From Rotaria sp. Silwood1 (Eukaryota; Rotifera; Eurotatoria; Philodinida; Philodinidae): a stretch of DNA of 64,000 bases. Of this stretch, positions 35,399 to 46,924 are shown piece after piece. The notes beneath the pieces were generated by a model. The model had not been told where the DNA came from, did not search any database, and was given only the letters and a program-made list of their open reading frames with translations. The position numbers and the translations under genes are program-made. The stretch covers positions 1,034,993-1,098,992 of the forward strand of contig CAJNOP010000037.1 in NCBI GenBank assembly GCA_905250075.1, given 5' to 3'. Every line of letters begins with the position of its first letter. The stretch's first letter is position 1.

Positions 35399-37273
35399 TT
35401 GTTTTAATTGTTAAAACAAATGGAGTATTTATAATAAAACAAAACAAATTTTGTTTTCTTGTTATACCGATCTTTGTTGTTGTTGTTATTGTATGCCTCA
35501 TGTTTCATATACAATTCAATATTGATAATATTTCTTTAATAATATATAGTAACTTTTCTCAATATATGAAACTGATGTTTGATGAGATCTATTAATATTT
35601 CTATGAAAAGTGTTTTGTTAGAAAATAGAATTGAAATGTATTTTCATCAAGTATCAGCTTATTTGGAGATAGACAAAAAAAATACAGAGGGTATTATTGG
35701 AATATTTGATATAATTATATAGAATTTATAATTTGTTGTGCATATGGAAGTTGAGTGATAAACCTTGTAGTGTATATATAATTACAAAAATTTACAAGAC
35801 AAAGATTTTCGGATTGAAAAATATTGGAAGGAATATCATACAAAATAGTACACACATAAAAAAAAGTCAATTTTTAATAATTACTTAAAAGTTACGTTTA
35901 TTGATATGATTAAGTAGTGATTCTTTAGATTTCCGATAGTTTTTCAAATTTTTTCGTTTATCATTGTTTGCATGAATAGTTCTGGATGTTGTCAAACAAA
36001 ATTGTAAACCATTCTTTTTTAAAGTAGATTTTATATAGAAAACAAGCATATCTTTATTATACGTAGCCCACTAAAAGAAAGACAACATGACATGAGTTCT
36101 GAAATGTCAATACAATCTGTCTGTTTACTTAGCCCCTTAGTTTCATATATAGATAAATTTGTTCTACAAATATTTTCTTTACCCTTGCTTTTTTTTTCTA
36201 TAATTACCAAAGATAGTTGACAAAAGCATTTTTATTACAGATAACCAGTACTAGCTATTATCAACCTACTCGTTTATTCCTCAATCGACATAAATAATAA
36301 GTCAAATGTCATTTGAAGACTAAGTCTACATTTACATGGTCAACCAGATAATAATAAATTTGCTACTAAGTTATTATGAAGTATTCTAATGTTTTTCCAA
36401 AATTCTATTATATAAATATATTAATACGTCTCGACTATAATTACGAATACCATTTGTATTAGTGCGGCCTCATAAATTCAAATAATTAGATCAATGAGAC
36501 AAAGCTCATTACTCGCATGATTAAGTCTCTTGAAATCACTTTGTTAAGAAAATGCGATTGTCTATAATATAAATCATCAACTGCATGATATTTTTTCTTA
36601 CATTTCTACTTAGCCGAGAATAGAAAACAGCAACAAATTTCTTTAACTGTGTAAAAAAATGTATCAATTGATTTGAACGATGAATGATAGCAAAAGCATA
36701 GATTTGATTACGTTGATATTTTCACACACTTTGATTTTTCGTGTGATTGGAACGTTCATTATCTCGTTTTTCAGCAAATTCAAACGAATTTTTAATGCTA
36801 GATTCATTGACTAACATAAATGAACGAATTAAGCAAATGGTGGTAAAGGAAAAAGAGTTCAAATTTGAAGTTAGACTACTTTAATAAATTTTTCTATCTT
36901 CTATTTGATTATTGCTGAGTGAACTTCAATAAAGACAAGAACACTTCGCACAAAGTAAACTAGATGAAATATTATAAACATTTACAATTTAATCCATCCA
37001 ACGGATGCTTTGAAACAAAAATATTTTTAGAGACAAATATATGATTTAAGTTTGATCTCGTCTTTAAAGTGAACGAAACGACTTGTAATCTATTATATTG
37101 ATGATCAATGTCTATTAAAGCATTTTGGTTGTTACAATTATTTGAATGATGTAATCAGTTTTATGGTAAAAAAACCTTCCTATTGATGTAATTGAGGTCA
37201 AATAATATGACGTGTAAAAAATGGTCTACCGCTAAATTATGGAGACTTTCAGTCTAGTAACAGCGTCCACATA
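35399..37273. other. Intergenic downstream of RBM34
   Basis: AATAAA at 35433-35438 is the likely RBM34 poly(A) signal. The remaining 1.8 kb is AT-rich with no recognised gene. Confidence 0.5.
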
Positions 37274-38258
37274 ATGTAAGAGAAGTTAGCAGCCGATTCG
37301 AGTTTTTCGCAAAACGATTTGCCCCGTTGAGTGAGTCACACCAGAGATGCAGTGAATCAGATGCAGCTCGACGAGCTCTATTGATTGGCATGTGTTTCAC
37401 TTCGATAAGAATAAAATTATAGTCAGCAGCACCCTTATTCACAACATTATCATCAACGAAACTTATAATGAAACACATCATGCGAGACGGCTCTGGATAC
37501 AGCAACGATTCCGCTTTGGCCGAGCAGTAGTTCAAATTGATCAGCGAATTGTTCAATGAAGAAAAAAACAAAAAGAGTACATATCTTGATTTTATGAGAG
37601 TTCTTGTGTATGAACATATACAAGAACTGTATTCAAACAGACATCATTTGATAGAGCTTCTCACATTGCATCGATTTAACTGTGTTTCATTAGCGGGTCA
37701 AGCGCTGGAATGGATCGTCGAAGGTCGCACCATATAAATCGCGCTGGAGGTTTTTCGAAATCCTTAATGGCCAAAATTTCATTTTTTTTTTCGAACGAAA
37801 TCTATGCTGATCGATAGAGCTCCTCAAGCTGTATCGAATGAGCTAAGATTCAGTTGTGGCTCAGTCCATGGAGCGAATCGTCAGAGGAAATTTGTGTCCG
37901 AAGCCTTCCTAGAGACACGCCAGCGGTCTTAACCCCAAAAATTTTATTCTTCTAAAGGTGAAACATATACCAATCGATAGAGCTCGTCAAGCTGCATCGA
38001 ATAAGATAAGTTCCAAAAGTGGCTCAGTTCGTGAAGCGAATTGTCAAAGGAAAAACCTTTTTATCGATCTTTTTCTATGGAAAAAAAATCAATGTCTTTG
38101 TTTTCATTTCGGCTACTAAGCGTTCAGAAAAAATCTGATTATACCATTCGATAGAGCTCGTCGAGCTGTATCTGGTTCACTGCATCTCTGGTGTGACTCA
38201 CTCAATGGGGCGAATCGTTTTGCGAAAAACTCGAATCGGCTGCTAACTTCCCTTACAT
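37274..38258. mobile_element. 985 bp TIR element built of roughly 165 bp repeats
   Basis: The left end ATGTAAGAGAAGTTAGCAGC (37274) is inverted at the right end (GCTGCTAACTTCCCTTACAT, ending 38258). The inverted match continues for about 110 bp, through TTTTTCGCAAAACGATT, GAGTGAGTCACACCAGAGAT and GCAGCTCGACGAGCTCTAT. Between the ends, diverged direct copies of a unit starting GATAGAGCTCGTCAAGCTG recur near 37650, 37816, 37975 and 38152 (spacing about 160-177 bp). The left terminal repeat is itself an inverted copy of this unit. Internal frames look incidental. It is probably a non-autonomous element or a transposon-captured satellite. Confidence 0.75.
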
Positions 38259-39871
38259 CCCACATACGGTCTACTGTATTAGATCTCATTAATTTACAAC
38301 GTAAATATGCCACATGTTGGACTGTATTCAATATGTGCATGATTTTTATTTTCTAACGTATTTACGAGCCATTTTCTGGTAGAAATACTTGTTTTTTTTT
38401 CTTATAAATGCAAAGTCTATTCATCTTTTTGAAGTGTTTTACATATAAATCGCCAGTTTTCAATGAGTTTTATCTTCCGTAAGTAACTGAAGCGTTTAAA
38501 AGTGCATTTGTACTACGTTTTAGGATGACCAATGTTAATGTGACTGGAGAGCCGATATTGAGATGCGCAATCTTTGAATATATTATATCCATTATTTCTT
38601 CTTTACAATTAAATACTATACATGGAAGGAGCGCTGCAATTCAGTCACAATCTCCAAATATTGTTTTTCAAGCTTCGATGCTTTTACTTTTTTCAGTCTA
38701 TCGAAGACAAAAGTTTTTCTCTGTTCATGCTTCGACAAGCATGCATGGCTTCATTTATTTTTTTAGATCTCATGCATGATGTTTAGTAATAATTGCTGTC
38801 AACTAAAAGCATTGTTTTTAGTGTCATATCTATAGAAAAAAAGCTTTAAATTATAAACATGTTCATTTTGATTTGACAGTGACACATTTAATCTGATCTA
38901 CGCGAAAACACACCATACACAGTCGATTATGACTTCTGTACAGTGCTCGTTATCAATAACCTAGGAATTAGATAAACAAATTCGTACAGTTCACATAAAA
39001 TAAAATCAAGAATAAATTCAAACCAAAAAGACAATAGTGATAGTCTAGGTTACCGATGAGCAAAAAATCTTTTCTATATAATTCAATCGGGAAAACAATA
39101 TATCTTAATGCTTTTTGTGTGAAGCAATAAGAATATTTGACTGTACAATGAAATAATTTACATCTTCAAAGAATTGTTGAAAATATAAATCTACCATTGA
39201 AGTCTGTTAGTTATGATTGATTGATGAATCGAAAAGTGTCATCCTAAAAAAATCATAGAAATATCAGTATAGAAATTATTGTATAATATTAACTACTTGA
39301 TTGTTAATGATTTTCGAGTGTTTTGTGGGTTAAAGAAATGCTTTAATCAAGTTATTAGCAATGACCTAGAAAAGCTTCACAAGAGTGCTATTATTGTAAC
39401 GAAAGTGAAGATGAGACAATTACTGTAATGATAGTAAAAAAGATAAACAATAATGCTTTGGGACAAACACATATCTCAAAAACTAATTCTTCTTCTTCAG
39501 ATTATCCAACCGATGATTATTTTTGATAGATGAGCATATTATATTTTTATATCAATATCTAGATGGTAATATGTAATACATACGATGAAAGAAAATTACC
39601 GGAAAAATAATTGTTGAAAATAATGATTTTTTTTATAGTATCATAAGTATTAGCAAATGTTAAAGAATGTAAATTTGGACTATAGAATGCGTTGCTTTTA
39701 CCATAATTACTCACGCTCATGAAGTTGAAGAGAAAAACGTAATAAGATAAGATCCAAGAAAAATAAAGCAGTTACGCATAAAATAACGATATGAATCAAA
39801 GACAACACTCTTTATTCTTTTAGAGTAGAGAAGTAATCTAGAATAAAAAGTCACTTTGAATACATATTATT
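38259..39871. other. Intergenic, about 1.6 kb
   Basis: No supported gene. An 84-codon + frame at 38525-38779 resembles no family and lacks coding-type composition. Confidence 0.45.
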
Positions 39872-40443
39872 ATGGGTGCATTATGTGCTTGTACCTCAAG
39901 CAAAAAACCATCAATTAAAACAACTGAACAGAGTACACTAATAATATCAGAACCATTTAAGACTCAAGTATCTAATGTATCGGAGTCGACCATAAGCATT
40001 CATTCATCAGATCACATTCTCGACGATGATTTCAGAGCTCGAATTACTGAAGCCATTGATGTATATATTGTTTCCATTCCTATTGTTTATCAAGTAAGTT
40101 GTTTTGACAAAAATGATGTTTATCTTTAAAACTTGATTAGATTGAACGTGATCGTATTGTTAATGAAATGGATCGTTCAGCATCGGACTCCTATCTTGGT
40201 CTTGTTTTCTCCAATTATTCTGACCCGAAAGGACTAACTATGAATGGAATGGCACGTAGATTAGTAACATTCAATGAAACCAAACAATGGTTAACTGATC
40301 AAATCAATGAGCATATGCAAACATCATTTGCATCGCGAACTGCAGATTGGAATTCGATCAGTCGAGAAACAGCTCGTCTGATTGTCAAAAAATTTATTGA
40401 AAAGCGTGTGAACGATGCATTGAAATGTGTTGAACTTCTATAA
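39872..40443 (+). CDS. Unrecognised small protein with N-terminal lipidation signature
   Basis: Two exons, 39872-40093 and 40141-40443, give 174 residues. The start MGALCACTSSKK has Gly2 followed by Cys5 and Cys7, which fits N-myristoylation with adjacent palmitoylation, so the protein probably sits on the cytosolic face of a membrane (inference). A Ser/Thr-rich linker follows to about residue 50, then two helical parts: DDDFRARITEAIDVYI and a C-terminal half with RLVTFNETKQWLTDQINEHM and ETARLIVKKFIEKRVNDAL. I know no family with this layout. Clean splice, coding-like composition and a plausible stop support a real gene. Confidence 0.6.
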
Positions 40444-42000
40444 ACTTTTTATGATTCAAAAATACAATGCCTGTCGTACTTTCTTACTTTTTTTTTGTCA
40501 TGTTCTGTGTTAATTTTTCTCATTATAGACGAAATACAATAATAATTAAAGGAAGAATGTTCGATAATTTTGTTTTTAAAACTTTGTTCCGTATTTTCTC
40601 AAAATTTTACTGTTCTTAGAATTATCATAAATGCTATACGATAGAACGTTTCACATATGACAGAGTAATATTGAATAGTAGATGATGCTCGTTAGAAAAA
40701 AAATATATACGTTTAAATATTACTATCTTTTAAAATATAATAGTTAATACTGCGTATATTGAATATAGTAAGTTCTAAGCTATTCTGGTTGATAACCTAC
40801 AACTTTCTTAATGCATCTAGTAAGACCAGCAATATATATTGAACTGGGCAAAAGAAGGTCATGTCGAAATTGTGATAGACTTCATGATTTTATTTGTTTA
40901 CATATTGCATAATTCTTCATCTTCAATCACAACTTTACCAGAGAGTAGTTCAGGGTTCCAATATAGTACATACAACATACAATTAATATATTTTCAATAT
41001 CAAATAAATCGTCATAGTTCTTATAATCACAGCATTTTTCAAAGTATTAACTTGACGTCTTCTTAACCTTGATAAATTACAAGTATCACAAAATGAAAGT
41101 ATGCCACGATTATATACGTTTGTCTTTTTAACTAGTTCAATATGAAGTCAATAATTAAACAGCGAAACTCGTATACTATTCTGTTTTGTACATAGTAAGT
41201 TGTTTCCAATCTGAATTCAAACAAAACTAGATATTCTTTTACAGAGTCATTATTTCATTGTCTACTCCTTTCGGATATTAATTATTAAACAAAACATGAA
41301 GGAAATAGAGACTGCAAGGTGTGGGTAAAAATAAAATCCACATCTATATTCACACCCTGCGATTTCCTTTATTCCATATTTTACTTCCAATCCATGAGTC
41401 ATTAAGTATATATTATTGTTATATTGAACAGCTTGATTGATGGTGATATCTAATTAGTTGGTTTTGATACTTGCGTTTTCTCAACTCTAATTGAATAATC
41501 TAATATAAAGACATGAGTTGTAGTGAACAATAAAAGACAAAAAATTTCTCATTTCATTACTATAATTATTCATGACACTGGCACGCATGATCTAGATGTG
41601 AAAAAAAAATCTACAATGAAAAAATATTTTTGTTATTGTATTTAGCATAAATTCTTTTAATCACAATTTATTTGCATAAAGAAACGTTTCTACAAAACGA
41701 AAAAATAGCTCTCTTTTAAAATTTTCTCTATTCCAGTGGCTTTGTGTTCGTTGAATCAATATAAACAAAGATTAATTCTAACTCGAATACGTTAATTAAT
41801 TTAATATTTTCGTTTAGTGTAATATGATGTTGAGATATCATTGCGGGTGGTTATGTACACATAATAAACAATGAATAGAATGAATGATAACCAGTTTTAG
41901 TGCATTAGTCAAAAACGATGAAAAGAAGAGAGAAAGGTACAGATGTATTCGTCTAAGAGAAGTTATTATAGCAATCAAGATTGTGAAAATAGTGTTCATA
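40444..42000. other. Intergenic, about 1.55 kb
   Basis: Mostly AT-rich. An imperfect hairpin of about 75 bp lies near 41298-41373 (GCAAGGTGTGGG against CACACCCTGCG with AAGGAAAT/ATTTCCTTT outside). No gene recognised. Confidence 0.45.
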
Positions 42001-42630
42001 ATCCGAACGGGTTCCATGAGTTTCGGCCCATGGAATTTTCGGGCCGGGCCGAAATTCCTGGTGGACTTTCGGCCCATGACCTCATTGATCCTAGAATAAA
42101 AAACCTAATTTATCAAAATTAGTTGCTAGATAACGTAGTGTTGAGCAGGACGACATAGTGCTCAGCGATATGTCATAGTGCTGAGCAGAACGTCATAATG
42201 CTGAGCAGTATGTCGTAGTGCTGAGCAGAGGGTATGGGGTGTGAATGTCTCTTCCTTCAACACCCACACTACCCCACACCTCACCCACAGTCACACCCAC
42301 ACCTACGCCATACCGCTCAGCACTATGACGTTCTGCTCAGCGCTACGTCATATCGCTGAGCACTATGGCGTTCTGCTCAGCATTACGTCACATCACTGAG
42401 CACTATGACGTTCTGCCCAGGATTACGTCATATCGCTGAGCACTATGGCGTCCTGCTCAGCACTACAATGCTCAGCAACTAATTTTAAAAAATTAGGTTT
42501 TTTATTTTAGGGCCAATGAGGTCATGGACCGAAATTCCTTGTGGACTTTCGGCCCGGCCCAAAAAATCACCGAAATTTCGGACCGGGCCGAAAATTCCGT
42601 GGGCCGAAATTCTGGTCTCTCAATCCGAAC
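42001..42630. mobile_element. Foldback element with 20 bp arrays and 8 bp target duplication (hAT-like)
   Basis: ATCCGAAC at 42001-42008 is repeated directly at 42623-42630, an 8 bp target-site duplication. Between them, imperfect terminal inverted repeats rich in TTTCGGCCCA and GGCCGGGCCG (to about 42110 on the left, from about 42485 on the right) enclose two arrays of a 20 bp unit in opposite orientation. The left array (about 42135-42233) has the form ATAGTGCTGAGCAGAACGTC. The right array (about 42312-42478) has the form CTATGACGTTCTGCTCAGCA alternating with a CTACGTCATATCGCTGAGCA form. The loop is CACACCC-rich. No coding capacity. The 8 bp duplication suggests mobilisation by a hAT-type transposase. 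Confidence 0.8.
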
Positions 42631-43658
42631 AGGATGGTGTTCTTCAATAGATGTATTACATAGCCATTCGAACATTATTTAACAAAATTCCCAACGAAAA
42701 ACTAGCCTCTATTTAGTTGTAATTGGATAATACAAATATTTAGGTTTCTCTAAGTTACCAAGAGAAGATTTCAAAAGCATAAGTGATGATTCTATCCTTT
42801 CTTATTCAGTGAAAAATTATTGATAGATCGTCAAGTATATATTCGTCTTTAGAAATAACTTTAAAAAAGACTTCTAAAAATTGTCTGTTCAAATTGATTT
42901 GTTTGAATGAAATAATTGTTTTGATCAATGATTTAGATCTTTATGGTGCAAGGTTTTTTTTAATTTAAATAAAAATTATTTGTTTAGCATTCTGAAATCT
43001 CTCTTTGTGGTCAAATTAATGCTTTTCTTATACTTGAGAATGACATCATGCTTCAGGTTTATTTTACGCGAATAACTTTTGATTTACTCTCGAATCTCTT
43101 TTCCAATACGATATAACAACTCTGTTATGTGCCATTCGGTTTCGGAAACATTAAATAATGCGTCTCTCAACTATTTTGATATCTTTACAGTACAAACATT
43201 TGATCGATATCATTTGAATAATTTATAACATTTCATCTATTAATTATGAACTTGTTAATCTCAATAACCAAGAAAACACATTGAATAGTGGTCTGTTCAT
43301 CGAGAAACACTATTTCATATTGGTTGGGAACTGAATATTGTACATCAAATCAAACATTTCTGTGTTTAGCAAGAAAAACAGCTACGTTTAATCTGAAGTC
43401 ATTTTAAAAAATACGTTGTCTTTCGATCTTGATATATGCCCAATATAGGAATCATTACATTGAATTATTTCATTATCTTTTCGTAATAATCCTATGAGAA
43501 TGATGGTACATATGTTGTACCACCTATTTTCGAATAAAGAAAATATTTGCTTAGCATTAAACTGTCGTAGACTGTAAGGTAATAGACCGCCCAGCGTGCC
43601 ATCTGATGCATATCTTTTTCCTGTTTCTTTCTGTCTGCTACTGTGTACTGACCCCACA
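42631..43658. other. Intergenic, about 1 kb
   Basis: AT-rich, no gene or repeat recognised. Confidence 0.45.
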
Positions 43659-43790
43659 GCAAGGGGGAAAAATCTCATTCGGGCATTCCGAGCCATTCCA
43701 AGCCATTCCGATCCATTCCAATCCATTCCGATCCATTCCAATCCATTCCGAGCCATTCGAATGGCTCGGAATGAGCTTTTCCCCCCTTGG
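43659..43790. mobile_element. 132 bp inverted-repeat unit with a 10 bp minisatellite core
   Basis: The left end GCAAGGGGGAAAAATCTCAT and the right end ATGAGCTTTTCCCCCCTTGG are inverted copies over about 30 bp. The core, about 43683-43762, is eight units of a 10 bp repeat (CATTCCGATC/CATTCCAATC and the variant CATTCCGAGC). Frames through the core give an artificial repeated peptide and are not genes. Confidence 0.7.
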
Positions 43791-45296
43791 ATTAATCATC
43801 TGAATTTACGAAATTTTCATAGAAATATTGAGTACAACATTCTTCTCGTTCTTACACATTTTCCTCATACTTGAATATTTGCACTGAAAGAAATACATAA
43901 TGGCGGTGCGCCGCTGTTTTCAAAAAAATTGGTTTCTGGAAACTAAATAAACAGTCTGACTTTCAAGGCTTTCTCAAAACGCGGTACGATGCGGTTGCTT
44001 TTGGACTGCATTACATCGTAGTTTTTCCAACCACGACTAACGATGATATAAAATACCGCGGTTACTATCATGGCCATTGCGGTGTCCTGGCAGAAAACTG
44101 TTTTTACTGGAAAAATTTTTCGTGGTTTTATTGTAATCATTCATGTTTTTTATATTAACTGATTATCTTAGGCCTTTTCAATATCAAAATAGTTGATCAT
44201 TAGTAAGGTGTCAACATCTAATGGTTAGTGAATTTATGGCAAATATCTTGACCTCAGGATAATCTTTGAACAACTACTTTGTTAGCAACTTGCTTTTTGG
44301 AATTAGTGTCCTTAGACAATAATTAGCCAATGAAGATGGTACAAGAGTAGACGAGTTTATTTATGAAATTTACAAGCAGAAACTGCCAATATTAAATAGT
44401 AATGAAAATGTCTTTTCTTTTGTTTCTTTCGTCTGAACTTGTTTTTATACGTGGTCATCTTTGTTATGATCTATCAAGGCATCGATAAGCTTGCATTTCA
44501 AAATCACAAAAGCCGTTTCACAGATTTGATGTTTCTACATCATAACAACAGCAACGTCTGTAATAATAAAAACGAACTTCATATATGCTACAACACTTTC
44601 GAGCTCAACTTCTTCCTGAATAATCGTTCGTACTCTTATCTAATGCTAATTGTTCATTACTAGAAAATTCAACTTATGATGTTAATATAAGATTCGTAAC
44701 TGAATCAATAACTAAGTGAATGGGTAACAACAAAAGAAAAGAGATTTTAGATTTAATTCAATGGAGCTAGCTGATATCTTCTTGAACCTGTGCTGCCAAT
44801 TTATGAACAATATGAGTTTATACCTTCTCATACTATCCACACCCACACTCACACCGGCTGTTGGAAAAGTTTGCACTTGCCTAGTTCAGATATATATATA
44901 TACGTTGTTTCACATAATAAGGTAATACTTATATAAACATAATCGAGATTTTGCTCTTCAAATGGTTTCATCTTACTAATGTGGCATAAACGTTTGTTAT
45001 GACTCAAAAATGAATAGAAACAACAAAAATATATACTATACAAAATGTCGGTTTCTTTGTCACACTTCGATGTTTTTCTTTATCTTCGACTGTTTTATTA
45101 CGAAATTATACGAACAATCTTGAGAAAAATTGTAAGAAAAAAGAAATACAGTCGTTTATTTGATCAAGTTAAACTTGTTTATAGAACATAGAATATCTAT
45201 TGTCTTAGAGATGAAATACAACACAAGTACGAAACAAAAAAAAATGAACTATACAAAAAAAAAACAAAAAAAAAACATAGAAGAGAGAAAAGATAT
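43791..45296. other. Intergenic, with a GCGGT-rich block at about 43900-44120
   Basis: The block 43900-44120 has raised GC content and five GCGGT motifs, with paired CCGCGG/GCGCCGC signals, possibly an old element. The remainder is AT-rich. A minus-strand AATAAA (plus TTTATT at 45155-45160) lies downstream of ACTL6A and may be its poly(A) signal. Confidence 0.4.
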
Positions 45297-46751
45297 TTAA
45301 GGACATTTTCTATCAATAATAAATTTTCCACTTTCATCATATTCTTGTTTTGAAATCCACATTTGATGAAATGAACCTAATGAAGCAAGAATTGATCCAC
45401 CTATCCATGAACTAAATCGTCGTTCACTAAGTGATGGTGGTATATGAACTTTCATACGCATAGCTTGCGGTAAAATTTGTGAAAGTTCACGATGAAGACG
45501 TTCAACAAGACCAAGAAAATATGAATTACCACCAACAATACTTATATTTGAATAAAGTGATGAACGTACATCAGGATCACACATTGTTACAGAATTTGTT
45601 ACTAAACGAGGAAGATCAAGCATTGATGTTAATTGAACTCCACCACCTTTAACAATTGATGGATTAAATAAACTTTCACTAAATTTAAATAAAAATAAGA
45701 AGAAAAAAAAAAAGAAAAACAAATATTTTTTTTATTTATTTTTATATCTTTAAATAACTTACGGAATACGATAACGTTCTTCACCAAAATCAAGATTGAG
45801 ACCATTAGGAAATTCATATGAAACACGTGGTAATTGACTTATTTCACTTTCATTATAAGGTGTATCAGATATTTGTAAAACTGTTTGTGCTAAATCTTGT
45901 AAAATTTCTTTAACCATAAATTTTTTATATGAATCAGTGATATTTTCAGGTAAATTTGTTTTCATTATCCATTTAGGTGGTTCATATGGTGGTACTGGTT
46001 CACGTGATTTTATTAAATAATGTGGTACTATATCATGACCATTATTATCAAGTAATTGTTTAAGTTGATGTAAAATAAAATCTCCACCAAGTGGTGATTG
46101 TACAATAGCTTTTTGTAAAACCATACCTTCATGTACAGGTACAGCTGTTGTATGTGTTGCACCACAATCAAGTATTAATGCTGTTGCTTTACCTTGTGCA
46201 AATGATGATAAAACAGCATTTTTAGCTAAATAAAATGCTGGTATTTGAAATTTTTCAAACATAATTTCACATAATTTTTCACGTTTAAAACGTTGATTTA
46301 TTGGTGGTTCAGACATAACTATTGGATGATATTGTGGACCTTGATCTTTATCACATAAACAATCAAATGTATGTGACATAATTTGTTCAAATAAATCCCA
46401 ATCATCAATCATTCCATCTTTTAAAAATGATTGCATATAAAGATTTGAACGTGGTACACGTAAAGAATTTAAATCAAAAAAATATTTTTTCTTTGGTATT
46501 GTTATTGTTTGAGTATCATCAATAATCATTGAATTTTCTTGATTTGTAGATTCTATTGTTTCTAATATACCAACATGACTTGGAAAATCATATTTTGGTG
46601 TTTCTTCACCGGCATAACCAGCACGAACTGTATGAGAACCAATATCAATGACTAGAGCACCGACTTCATCACTACCTGAAATTAATAAATATTTATTTAT
46701 TATGTTTATTTTCTTTTTATTCTAGTACATACCATATGTTCCACTACTCAT
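45297..46751 (-). CDS. ACTL6A: Actin-related protein BAF53/ACTL6 (Arp4 type)
   Basis: Three exons on the minus strand: 46733-46751, 45763-46675 and 45297-45678. The product has 437 residues. It begins MSSGTYGSDEVGALVIDIGS and keeps BAF53 landmarks: VRAGYAGEE, LRVPRSN, KDGMIDDWDLFEQI, VMSEPPINQRFKREKL, LDCGATHTTAVPVHEG, YEFPNGLNLDFG, ERRFSSWIGGSILASLG and the tail ending in DRKCP. ACTL6A is the nuclear Arp subunit of SWI/SNF (BAF), INO80 and TIP60/SRCAP chromatin complexes. Length matches the family (about 429). It follows the SNX gene by 173 bp on the same strand, with AG sites 19 and 28 nt before its ATG. Confidence 0.95.
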
Positions 46752-46924
46752 TTTTTGTTTTTGTTTTAAACTATTGAATCTACAATGTAGAATAAATTAA
46801 AAGCTACTTGATAAATATATATTAACAGAGACAAAAAAAAAGAATTTTCATGCAAATTTATACAAAATATATCAATGGAATAGAACGAATAAGAAATAAA
46901 AGCAATAGGAATAAATATTTTAAA
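46752..46924 (-). promoter_or_regulatory. SNX-ACTL6A intercistronic region
   Basis: 173 bp between the SNX stop and the ACTL6A ATG, both on the minus strand. Reading the minus strand, TTATTCTACATTGTAG ends 28 nt before the ATG and ATTCAATAG ends 19 nt before it; either could be a trans-splice acceptor. Confidence 0.4.

Noticed and set aside
37254..37737. Two frames, 105 and 66 codons, at the left end of the TIR element
   Set aside because: They follow the inverted repeat and its unit; openness is a by-product of the repeat sequence.
41298..41373. Imperfect hairpin considered as a microRNA precursor
   Set aside because: The stem has several mismatches and no expected mature-arm pattern can be shown from sequence alone.
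43388..43756. 122-codon minus frame with repeated Trp/Asn/Gly peptide
   Set aside because: The repeated peptide is just the 10 bp minisatellite read in one frame; other strand frames are equally open.
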